A DNA stretch of 64,000 nucleotides, from positions 744,001-808,000 of the forward strand of contig JANEZZ010003061.1 in NCBI GenBank assembly GCA_026122225.1. The letters run 5' to 3'. Source of the DNA: Heloderma charlesbogerti. Taxonomy: Eukaryota > Chordata > Lepidosauria > Squamata > Helodermatidae. Under the pieces are notes generated by a model. It was not told where the DNA came from, did not search any database, and saw only the letters and a list, made by a program, of their open reading frames with translations. Positions 54,471 through 64,000 of the stretch are shown piece after piece. The number at the start of each line of letters is the position of its first letter. The first letter of the stretch is position 1. Made by a program: the position numbers and the translations under genes.

Positions 54471-55140
54471 GTTCCTTGGTTGCCTAGCTGGTGCCCCCCT
54501 ATTAAGTGTTGTTGGCAGACACTACCTTCAGTAGGAATGGGTATTCTGCCCTGCCCTCCCCTGTACCAGGCAGCCAATGTGAAAGTGCTGGAGGAGCTTA
54601 ACTCAGCTTGTAGGGACTCAGTGTCAGCAGGCAGTAGTGGGGAGAAGCATTGACCACAGGCTGTCAAGCCATTCTTGGAAACCCATCGCACTGCAGTCGC
54701 CTCTGCTACCACAGGCACAGGCTGCAGTGAAAATACAAGAGATGTAGAAGGGACTCTGATATGTCCCTTCTACATCCCTCCACAAAACATTATGATTGGA
54801 AGTTAAAAAAAGGAGAGCTCTTGTTGGAAGACAGAGCTGTCAGTCACAAAACTATAGCCTTCCCTCTTCCTTCCCCTCCCCACACCCTATTTTCCTTATA
54901 TGGACAGCTTGTTTGTGTGTTGGGGTGGCAGATATATCAGTTTTGGCAGACGCACTGTTGGTGTCTCTTTGCCCCTCCAAATGGCTTGTAAAGCTTTGGA
55001 AGGAGCCAAATTCTGTTCAGACGGATTCGGAGGACATGCACTTCGTAGGCACGTCCTAATTCTTTCTGAAGCAGCCTCATTCAATTCAAGATTCATCCAA
55101 AGTGAATGTAGCCCCTAGTTAGTACCCTGTTCTGCTTCCC
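54471..55140. other. Unassigned intron
   Basis: Contains a short hairpin at 54738-54775 (AGATGTAGAAGGGAC...GTCCCTTCTACATC). No gene supported. Confidence 0.4.
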
Positions 55141-55374
55141 TATTTATTATTACATTTATAGCCTGCCATTTTCCCTCTTTTTAAAAAACCCAAGGCGGCA
55201 TACATAATCCTTCTCTCCATTTTATCCTCACAACAACAACCCTGTGAGGTAGGTTGGGCTGAGAGTCAGTGACTGGCCCAAAGTCACCCAGTGAGCTTCC
55301 ATGGCCGAGTGGGGACTAGAACCCAGATCTCCTGGCTCCCAGTCCACCACTCTAGCCACTATACCACGCTGGTT
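55141..55374 (-). mobile_element. MIR-like CORE-SINE
   Basis: Reverse strand matches the 54222 copy throughout (AGCCCAACCTACCTCACAGG, GGGTTCTAGTCCCCACTCGG). Confidence 0.87.
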
Positions 55375-55376
55375 CT

Positions 55377-55494
55377 CAATTTGGTATTCTCCAGATATTT
55401 TGGACTACAGCATTCCTGACTGTTGGCCATGCTGGCTGGGGCTGATTGGATTTGGCCCAAAACATCTGGAGGACACCAAGTTGTGGAAGGCTGA
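55377..55494. mobile_element. Palindromic MITE (ACAACTCCCA family), copy 4
   Basis: TTCTCCAGATATTTTGGACT pairs with CCCAAAACATCTGGAGGACA. It abuts the SINE to its left. Confidence 0.7.
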
Positions 55495-55848
55495 GCTAAG
55501 AGCACCTTTTAAAGTATCCATAATAGGCTGCCATCAAAGAATAAGAGTCTCTAGCAACCAGCTAAAGAGCTTCTTGGATAGTACTGCTTGCAGTAGGATA
55601 AAGTGTCCTGTGTGCAGGTATTATGCCTTGACATAAGGATGACTAATTACTGGAATAATTTTTGTTGCCATGGTGCTAAGGTGATGTATGTGATAGGTCA
55701 TAGAGTGGTGATTAGAACTTGATAGTTTTTGTAAATTTAAGAGTGAGGTCTAACACTTTTTCTATGAAAAGAGAAACTTATAATGTTATCTGTGGACTTT
55801 CCACTAACATGAGGGAGGTGACAGTTGGGCTTAGAAAAATACATGAAA

Positions 55849-57683
55849 CATAGAATCATAGAATCATAGCATAGTAGGGCTGGAAGGGGCCTACAAGGCC
55901 ATCGAGTCCAACCCCCTGCTCAAGGCAGGAATCCAAGTCAGAGCATCCCTGACAAATGGCTGTCCAGCCTCGTCTTGAAGGCCTCCAGTGTGGGAGAGCC
56001 CACCACCTCCCCAGGTAATTGGTTCCATTGTCGTATTGCTCTTACAGTCAGGAAGTTTTTCCGGATGTTCAGCCGGAATCTGGCTTCCTGTCACTTGAGC
56101 CCATTATTCCGTGTCCTGCACTCTGGGATGATCAAGAAGAGATCCTGGCCTTCTGCTCTGTGACAACCTTTCAAGTACTTGAAGAGTGCTATCATATCTC
56201 CCCTCAGTCTTCTCTTCTCAAGGCTAAACATGCCCAGTTCTTTCAGTCTCTCTTCATAGGGCTTTGTTTCCAGTCCCCTGATCATCTTTGTTGCCCTCCT
56301 CTGAACCCTCTCCAGTTTGTCTGCATCCTTCTTAAAGTGTGGTGCCCAGAACTGGACACAGTACTCCAGATGAGGCCTAACCAGTGCTGAGTAGAGGGGA
56401 ACTAGTACTTCCCGGGATTTGGAAGCGATGCTTCTATTAATGCACCCCAAAATAGCATTTGCCTTTTTTGCAGCCACATCACATTGTTGGCTCGTATTCA
56501 GCTTGTGATCTACAACAATTCCAAGATCCTTCTCGCTTGTAGTGTGGTTGAGCCACGTATCTCCCATCTTGTAACTGTGCATTTGGTTTCTTTTTCCTAG
56601 GTGCAGAACTTGGCATTTATCCCTATTAAATGTCATTCTGTTGTTTTCTGCCCAGCGCTCCAGTCTATCCAGATCACTTTGAATTTTGTTTCTGTCTTCC
56701 AAAGTATTAGCTATCCCTCCCAATTTTGTGTCATCTGCAAATTTGATCAGCATTCCCTGCACCTCCTCCTCCAAGTCATTAATAAAAACGTTGAAGAGCA
56801 CTGGGCCCAGGACTGAGCCCTGCGGTACCCCACTCATTACCTCTCCCCAGTTTGAGAAGGTCCCATTGAGAAGCACTCTTTGAGTCTGATTCTGTAGCCA
56901 ACTGTGGATCCACCGGATCCTTGTTTCATCTAGCCTACTTTGAGCTAGTTTGCTCATCAGGATATCATGGGGCACTTTGTCGAAAGCTTTGCTGAAGTCG
57001 AGGTATATGATGTCTACAGCATTCCCACGGTCTACAAGGGAGGTTACTTGATCAAAAAATGAGATCAGATTTGTCTGGCAGGACTTGTTTTTGACAAATC
57101 CATGTTGGCTTCGAGTAATCACGGCATTGTTTTCAAGGTGCTTCCAGATGGATTGCTTTATGATCTGCTCCAGAATTTTCCCAGGGATTGATGTCAGACT
57201 GACTGGTCTGTAGTTCCCAGGTTCCTCCTTTTTACCCTTTTTGAAGATAGGGACAACATTAGCCCTCCTCCAGTCATCTGGCACTTCCCCCGTCCTCCGT
57301 GATTTCTCAAAGAGAATAGACAGCGGTTCTGAGAGTTCTTCTGCCAGTTCCTTTATGACTCTAGGATGCAGTTCATCTGGCCCTGGAGATTTGAACTCAT
57401 TCAAAGTAATGAGGTGTTCCTTGACCATATGCCTGTCGATCTCAAGCTGCAATCCTGCCCCTTCAGCCTGTACTTCGCCTTTGCCAGCGGGGTCATAGCC
57501 CCTCTTTTGGGAGAAGACTGAGCCAAAGTAGGAATTGAGCACCTCTGCCTTTTCTTTGTCATCTGTTATCGTTTTGCCATCCTTATTTAATAGCTGAACC
57601 ACCATTTCTTTCCTCTGCTATGCACATAGCTGAAGAAAGCCTTTTTGTTGTTTTTAACATCCCTCGCTAACCTCAGCTCATTC
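55849..57683 (-). mobile_element. CR1 LINE with a 504-codon open ORF2 segment
   Basis: Minus-strand frame 57605-56091, open for 504 residues, contains NYRPVSLTSIPGKILEQIIK, YLDFSKAFDKVPHDI, VPQGSVLGP and the catalytic FADD near residue 288, all intact. ORF2 ends normally, and the 3' UTR and CATAGAATCATAGAATCATA tail are clean. 5'-truncated within the linker before the reverse transcriptase; a short deletion near 57615 breaks the upstream frame. Closely similar to the 17190 copy but independently truncated. Confidence 0.94.
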
Positions 57684-57772
57684 AAATAAAAATACAATTA
57701 AAAATGGGGATGAACAGAAGGCAACTGAGTTAACATTCTTGATTGTCTGGTTCAGGGTAAAATGGAAGTGGG

Positions 57773-57822
<50 letters not shown>
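57773..57822. repeat. (GT)n(GA)n compound microsatellite
   Basis: Ten GT units followed by about 15 GA units. Confidence 0.96.
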
Positions 57823-57824
<2 letters not shown>

Positions 57825-57992
57825 AAAAAACTTGTTATTTTTTTCTCATTTTAAAACTCTTTTTATTTGCAACACAATAACAACAACAACAAAGCAAAAA
57901 AAGGGAAAATCCATATCATAAAACATGTAATACAATAATCATTAACATCTCCCTTAATACAGGAAAATGAAGAGAAAGAGAAAGTAACACAA

Positions 57993-58171
57993 GGGGCGCA
58001 GTCCTATCTGGAGGACATCCTATGCAGAGTAGGCGGAGCTACGAGGGGGAGGGGGCTGGGAGCTTGGACTCCTGGGTCTGAAGTTGGAGCGCTATCTCTG
58101 ACCTTGGATCCAAGAATCCGAACTATCCTATGGCCCCCCAGACGCTGTCTAGGGGCCAGAGGATTGGTCTC
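57993..58171. mobile_element. Harbinger-like MITE, copy 4 (short)
   Basis: Starts GGGGCGCAGTCCTATC and ends CCAGAGGATTGGTCTC, with GACGCTGTCTAGGGGCC near the right end. Internally deleted to 179 bp. Confidence 0.65.
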
Positions 58172-59731
58172 GAAGAAGCATAAACACTTCCAATTCAAAT
58201 ATATATGTTAATACAAGCAGTCTGTATATTTAAACAAGCATCCATACGACTTCAACGGTTGTAGGTGATACGCTCAAATGTAGCAAGAGCAGTGAGATCT
58301 TCAGTGCATTGAGTGTTTTTCCATTCATGTTTGGGAGTATAAGTCTCTTTGTAACGTAAGGGCTCTCAGTATCTGGTTTTGCTGTCCATCTGTTAATCCT
58401 CACATCACAGGGATGTAATTTAAAAGCATATGTGCATCTGCTATTATCACAGATTTTTCAAGAACAAAATTTCAAGAACTTCCAACCAGAAAGAAGCCTC
58501 TACAGGATATGCCCACATCTCCCTCAATGAGGCATTGTCCTCATTACATCGCCAGCATCTAGCAGAGCTAGCTAGCTTCTTCTTAACAAGCCTCTGTGGT
58601 GTCCAATATATGTGAAACATCAATTTGTGTTGAATCAGTCTTAGGGCATCTCTACACCAGCCAATCCTGCATTTAAAATGGGGCTTTCTGCTCCCATTTT
58701 AAATGCAGGATCACAACGACTCCATTTTTCACGCGCTTCCTTTCCCCCACCCCCTTCCCCCTCCTTCTCCCTGTATCTGAGTCTTTCATTATCTTTCATT
58801 GATCTCTCTCCTCTTCTTGCCACTTTCCCTCTTTTCACAGAGGGCATTCACGTGGAACACAATGGGGTAATTTGATAGCTCATTATCTGCGATCTATTTA
58901 AGAACGGAACAAAGGGCATTTAGTGCAGAAGATGCCCTGGAGGGTCATGGCGTCATGTAAAAAGCCTGCAAATTTCCGTGAGGGAGCCATCTTAGTCACA
59001 GGATAAAGCTTCATGTGAAGAAAGTCTTAGTTTTAAGTCTACAAAAATATTATAAACTTTTTCTTGACTATTTTGTCAGGTTAAGAAGTTTGGATTGCAG
59101 CTACTGTAGGATCCTTGGAGACTTGAGGAAAAGTGGGAAGGAGACGGGTGCTGATTCACTAGAAGCAGACAGCTCAACTTTGTCTCAGCTGATTATGTTC
59201 TCTCCCCCCCACCCCCGCTCCTTGCTTTGAAAAGGGAAGCTGAGGGACAATTCATATACTATGGCTGCTATGTGGGAGGTTACTGGAAGTGTCTGCACAA
59301 GGAAAGTGGCCACACACAAAAACAGCTGTAGCATGTGAAAAACACCACATCGATGCTTGAGTTGTGTTCAAGAGAGCAGCAAACAGCTTGGTATGCACCT
59401 CCACTTGCTTGCTAAATCTGTTCTCTAAAGCTCCAGCCTTTGAACTGATTTCTTCATGTCCAAGCTTCAGAGTGCTCTGTAAAAAGTTACTTGAAAAGAC
59501 AATACTCTTTTTTTTTTTTTTTTTAAGTCAAGGTACCCAAGAAGGTGGTTGTGTTGCTATATCTGATCAGTTTTTACTTCCACAGCCCATTTCATCAGGT
59601 ACCTGTTTAGTTCAAGTTGACCTGAGGCAACCAACTCCTGTGGGATTAAACTGAGCCTGAAATTTCTAACCACTTTCAGGGGGAACAGCTGTCACCATTT
59701 GGCAGTTCTTGTTTTTGTTTTGTTTTGTTAA
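58172..59731. other. Unassigned intron
   Basis: Apart from the 58664 hairpin and a T run at 59508-59524, nothing recognised. Confidence 0.4.
58664..58711. repeat. Perfect 19-bp hairpin
   Basis: ATCCTGCATTTAAAATGGG and its exact complement at 58693-58711, with a 10-base loop. It follows TTAGGGCATCTCTACACC, which looks like a transposon end, but a matching right end was not found. Confidence 0.85.
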
Positions 59732-59865
59732 GGCTGCCTTTCCCCAACTTGGTCCCCTCCAGATGTTCCGGACTACAGCTCTCTGCATTCCTGACAATTG
59801 ATCATGTGGGCTGGGGATGATGGGAGTCTAAAACATCTGGAGGGCACCAGGTTGAGGAAGGCTGT
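59732..59865. mobile_element. Palindromic MITE (ACAACTCCCA family), copy 5
   Basis: CCTTTCCCCAACTTGGTCCC and TCCAGATGTTCCGGACTACA pair with TAAAACATCTGGAGGGCACC and AGGTTGAGGAAGG. Confidence 0.72.
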
Positions 59866-61274
59866 GTTAAGATCTATTGTGAAGACAGGTTCAGTGGGAA
59901 AAGGCAGAGGCTGCTGCTCTGTGCTTGCCCTATTGCATAATCTGGGTTCAAGGAAAATATGTTTTCTAGCTCAGAGTTGCCACTGAAAATCCCTTGCTTC
60001 TGCTGGTGATCCATAAGCAGGCTATATTGTGTGAATTTATTCCTCCTTCCTGCCACATTGCATGCAGCATTAGCATACTAGTGTCAGCTGTATCTGAGAT
60101 CATGTGGCACTATGCGAATGCCTGCACATGATTGGGTCAGTCCATGCAGTGCCAGCTCCAGGTTTTGGAGGCCCTTGGGCAAGACACCCTCAGTGGGCCC
60201 CCTTTCTCAGTGAGCCTACCTTCTCACCGTCATTGCCACCAGCTGCCGTACGTTCTCATCCTCTTTCTCATCTTTGCTACCACTTACTTGCTTGATAGAA
60301 GGAGTAACTCCTGGGGGCTATTGTTAGTGGGCCTGTGCTGGTTTGTGGGCCCTTGACAGGTGCCGAACCGTGCCTACTGGCCCTGAGTCCGTGGGAGAAG
60401 TAGTAAAAGGCCTTGATAAATTAGGTCCATGGGATCTGTATTATTGTTTTCTATGTGAAGTGTCTGAAGGATGGACTAAAATACATGTCCATCAACTGTG
60501 ACTTATGCTTGCGCTATGCTCATCAAAATCCGATGCTAATTTATGCATAACTAGATCATGCAAATTTGTTGCTGTTCATGATGTAGCTGCATTTGAAGAC
60601 ATTTTCCTCCCTTGTGTTTGTTGTCTTCTCTCACTTCAGTTCGTAGGAACTTGTCAATCCAGAGGGCTTTTCAGTATCCCAAAAGTTTTTACTAAGAGCT
60701 ACATAGTTATGCAGTTCACGCTGATGACATTTTGTGAGAACCAGGCAGAACTATGAGATCTGACATCTTCTTTAATACAAAGTGAATCGGAATGGATACC
60801 ATATAGTTTGCTATTTCTATTGGCTCTTCTTACAGGAAAATTGGCACTTGCTTTGTATTTATGTTACATGGATTATTAACCTTTGCCAGTGATCTCACCC
60901 TTCTGTCCGACAGGACTGCTCCTGCCATATCTCTATATGCATAATAGATCTGTGTATAACGGAATGAAAAATATATCTATTATGGGAGAGAAGTGATCGA
61001 AAGAGCCTTTCATGCCATATTTGGGTTGAAATTTCATATTGCCAACACATCCACTCCATGTTAGTAGTTCATTGGTTTTTATGCTTTGTTTTGATTTGTT
61101 GTACTCATTTTAGTTTTGAAATGGCAGTTGGAATGCCAGGTCCATCTCACTTTTGACCTTTTTCCAGGATGACTCATCTCTGGCTACTCTGGCATTATCC
61201 AATTAATAAGGAAAGTGCTTAATTTTATGAGTCAGAAAATGTATAGGGAAAACATGTTGTACCTGATTCTGAAG
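59866..61274. other. Repeat-poor intron
   Basis: No element recognised; 60400-61250 is AT-rich and unique-looking. Confidence 0.45.
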
Positions 61275-61402
61275 ACAACCTGGATTGGATCCAAATTTAG
61301 TCATGCTTAGAGTAGATCTATTGAAATAAATGGGATTAGTCATGAGTTACCTGTCCCACTGATTTAAATAGGTCTACTGTCAGTAAGATAATCTGGATCC
61401 AA
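61275..61402. mobile_element. Small palindromic MITE (TTGGATCCAA ends)
   Basis: TTGGATCCAAATTTAGTCAT at the left and AATCTGGATCCAAC at the right; AGAGTAGATCTATTGAAATA pairs with GATTTAAATAGGTCTACTGT around a central GTCATGAGTTAC. Confidence 0.68.
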
Positions 61403-61485
61403 CACCCCAAGTTTATGAGAATAGAACACCCCTCCCCTGATCAAATTCAGCAATGGAAACCAAGAATCCTGCCTCCCTCCTGAAT

Positions 61486-61862
61486 TAGGGATGGTCAAAC
61501 AAGCAATGTTTGCGATTGCTGGGATTCTTGGAGCATTGTCTCACTCAGGCCCCAATTTCCGTTCGCATCTGTGATCGCTGCTCACTTTGTGGGAATCGGA
61601 GATTAATTGGAGCAGTGATCAAATGAGAGATTTTAGCAGATTTCCCCAAATTTGTGCAAATTTCCTAATTTGTGCAAAATTCCTCCACAGACTAAAGTGG
61701 GGCTGATTCATCAAATGCGGAAATTTGTGCAAATCAAAGTGAGAACTAGGAATGAGACAAATGTGAGCACGTGTCTGACAATTTGAGAATATTTTCAGTG
61801 AACACATGCTCGCAGTCCTGTTCGAGGCTTCGAACCGGGCATGCTCGCATGTTTGGGGGAGG
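61486..61862 (-). mobile_element. hAT-like MITE, TAGGGATGT family, copy 4 (inverted)
   Basis: Starts TAGGGATGGTCAAACAAGC; the rest is the reverse complement of the 41516 copy (TTTGTGCAAATTTCC words, then CATGCTCGCATGTTTGGG). The far terminus is missing. Confidence 0.65.
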
Positions 61863-62397
61863 GAAAGGGAAGCCCAGAGAAAAGCAACTAGTTGGCTGAG
61901 AGATGGGAGGAGCTAGGGCAGAGAGAAAGAGGGCATGCATAGGGCAATCTAGAGCCTAGTGCTAGGAAAACGAAATGTACAGAGACTTGTCCAGGCTCAG
62001 ACTGTGCCACGTGTGTGTGACTGACAACTGAGAAAGGTCGGGCAAAGCCTATGGTGGGATATAGGGTCTGGGGCAGAGCCTTGGGCTCAGAGGAAGAGCT
62101 GGGGCTCGTGCCGGTGGCAGTGGCTGCTGCTGCTAGAGTCATCTGGGAGTCAAGCCTAGCGTTCTGGTCCCTGGCAGCAGCTGGGCACCAGGTGTGGGGA
62201 GGAGAAAGAAAAGGAGAGAGAGAAGGGCGAGGCCTCATCATGCTGCTTCTGGGGTAGACTGGGAATAGACAGGTGGAGGAAGAGAGGAGGCTGAGAAGGG
62301 GCCACTGCTCTTTGAGTTGGGGTTGGGTTGGGACATGGAGGGAAATGAGAGAAGCTGCGGTAGACCTTGCTTATGCCCGCACTGAAATGGGGTTCGT
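61863..62397. other. Unassigned, GC-richer stretch
   Basis: 62040-62300 is G-rich on the plus strand with no TIR, splice-flanked frame or promoter signature I could support. Confidence 0.35.
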
Positions 62398-62571
62398 TGG
62401 GAGTCCTCCTCCTCTCCCTTTTATAATCACAACAACCCTGAGGTAGGTTAGGCTGAGAGTCAGTGACTGGCTCAAAGTCACCCAGGGAACTTCATGACTG
62501 AGTGGTGACTTGAATCTAGGTCTCACCAGTTCCAATCCAACACTCTTAACCGTTTCGCCACACTAGTTCAT
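62398..62571 (-). mobile_element. MIR-like CORE-SINE, partial
   Basis: Reverse strand carries GAACTAGTGTGGCGAAACGG (head), TGGGTGACTTTGAGCCAGTC and CTCAGGGTTGTTGTGATTAT. Confidence 0.8.
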
Positions 62572-63849
62572 AAAGTGGACAGACCTCTCTTGCGGTTTTG
62601 CAGGGGGAAGGTGATTCAAAAATGGTTTTGCATTTACATACAACAGTTGGGTGGGGTAATTGATTTGGGACAGGACCTGTGTGGGAATGAATTGTGCAGA
62701 AACCGATTTGGGTGAGTATTATCTGGTTAGGATATTAATTTGTGAAAGTAAATTAAGATAAATATTAGGTAATGTGGGAGTAACAGAAGGACAACTGAAT
62801 TGACTTGAACAGTAACTGTTTTGGGGTGATCTGAGGAACTGTTTGGGGGTTCAAGTTGAAGCATTTGGAGTGATTTGGATGGGAAGTTGGCTTGCCTTTG
62901 TAAAACGTAAATACTTTTAGCTCTAAATTTGCATACATCCATACAAATTAGCATATGCATATTGTATGCAATAATTTGTATTTGGGTACCTAGGAACACC
63001 CCTGATTGTGATTAATGTTTTGGATGCAAAAGCTACCTAGTATTGTAGAAATATTTGTCTAGACTAGCCACTGAAGTGGTGCACATAAAATACTTTATGG
63101 ATCTTCTCAATCCAGAAAATTGAAATCCAACCTAGACTATATGTTCAAAGTGACTTTGCATGTAAAACAGGCCTCTGTTTATTTTAAATTGCCCTTGACG
63201 TGCTAGCACATTAATTAAGAGAAAATGAAACAAATGAATAATTCCTTGAGGATACATGTGTTAGCAGCTAAGTTATGCTACAGCTGTAATTAACATCTCA
63301 GACTCAACAAACCAGTCTTGGGGGGTAAAAATCTGTGGAGAATTTAACTAAAGGCCAATTGGAAGGCGGCAAAAGGACAAGGATTATTTAAAATGCTTTT
63401 GTTGATGCCACACTCAAAATTGGGCTAGTAAGCAAAATTGACTTAATTGCATATATCTTTTAACTTCGTACATAGCATACAAGATATGCCTACATATTAA
63501 TGATTTCTGAGTTTGAGTAAAAGATTATTAACTAGGATCCATTACAGCTATGTGCTCTCATAATCAATCATTTTGAATCCAGTTAGAAAGGGCAGCTCTG
63601 AGTAACTGTTTTTTTTACTCAGATTATCCAGCCTTCTGATGCACTTCATCTTTAAAGACATTGTGATACTTTCTACACAAACATAATATGTAATCGGTTT
63701 TTTAAAAAGATATTTGAATATACAAAACTGCTGGTTAAACTATTTGTTGTTAAAAAGCCCATGCACACGCTCGCACATGCACATACCCTGAGCAGTTCAA
63801 CAGGTTTTTGTTCCCGTTGGTGGTGAGAGAACAGTAGAAACATACTTAT
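62572..63849. other. Repeat-poor AT-rich intron
   Basis: No transposon or microsatellite recognised. 63150-63660 is rich in TAAT/ATTA words. Confidence 0.45.
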
Positions 63850-64000
63850 TTTACTGATTATCAGCATTTCTATCCCTCAAGATACAAGAACTATCCAAGG
63901 TGGCTAATAATATAATATGAAATTAAAACAACATTATAAAAATCTCTAACATTAAATTAAGAGAGTAGTTTAAAAACATTACAGATCAAAATAAAAACAG
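63850..64000 (-). mobile_element. L2-like LINE 3' end, cut by the window edge
   Basis: TTATCAGCATTTCTATCCCT, CAAGAACTATCCAAGGTGGC and A-rich AATATAATATGAAATTAAAA match the reversed L2 3' UTR pattern. Confidence 0.55.

Larger units (their letters stand above)
46368..64000 (+). other. DCLK1: Downstream intron of DCLK1 (5' part)
   Basis: The intron begins with a strong donor (GTAAGAAC) and runs past the right edge. I looked for the next DCLK1 exon (a Ser/Pro-rich linker beginning ECRVVKS in the family) and for the alternative first exon of the short kinase isoforms and saw neither. The content is transposons, microsatellites and repeat-poor AT-rich DNA. Confidence 0.85.

Overview
This window is vertebrate nuclear DNA, almost certainly from a squamate reptile (lizard or snake). 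Two kinds of evidence support this. First, there is one coding exon with intact splice sites and tens of kilobases of non-coding sequence on both sides. Second, the repeats are the squamate mix: CR1 and L2 LINEs with long or decayed reading frames, BovB (RTE) 3' ends, a Sauria-type tRNA-derived SINE, MIR-like CORE-SINEs, L1 3' ends, and many small inverted-repeat DNA transposons of hAT and Harbinger type. There is no prokaryotic gene structure, operon or CRISPR array.

The only host coding sequence I can support is a 100-bp exon at 46268-46367 (+). It encodes the end of the second doublecortin domain of DCLK1 (doublecortin-like kinase 1). Everything else is intron: more than 46 kb upstream and more than 17 kb downstream.

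Layout. 1-10 kb: hAT-like MITEs, an LTR that split a MIR-like SINE, an L2 3' end carrying a BovB tail, and a Harbinger-like MITE. 10-14 kb: mostly unassigned, with a decayed coding-like block on the minus strand at 12.4-13.8 kb. 14.8-20.4 kb: two minus-strand CR1 elements, one with a 642-codon open frame, and an ancient plus-strand reverse-transcriptase relic. 20.4-27.8 kb: LTR-like pieces, then about 3.5 kb of repeat-poor sequence. 27.8-31.0 kb: a long decayed L2 carrying a Sauria SINE. 31.4-35.6 kb: MITEs. 35.6-40.5 kb: repeat-poor apart from SINE/LINE pieces near 37-38 kb. 40.5-43.1 kb: a cluster of inverted repeats, including a twin-primed L1. 44.3-46.7 kb: a Harbinger-like MITE, the exon, and a BovB copy beginning 45 bp past the splice donor. 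47-52 kb: LINE ends, a 39-bp tandem array, a large TIR element and microsatellites. 53 kb: a palindromic LTR structure flanked by a 5-bp duplication. 54-58 kb: SINEs, a second long CR1 and a short Harbinger-like MITE. 58-64 kb: mostly repeat-poor, with a few MITEs.

Most LINE copies, and all the long ones, lie antisense to DCLK1. I see no new protein-coding system. The observations most worth following are the palindromic LTR integration, the L1 with an inverted duplication inside a 13-bp target-site duplication, the BovB copy beside the splice donor, the MITE families defined here with their target duplications, and an unidentified coding-like block. No database search was possible; family names rest on motif recognition.
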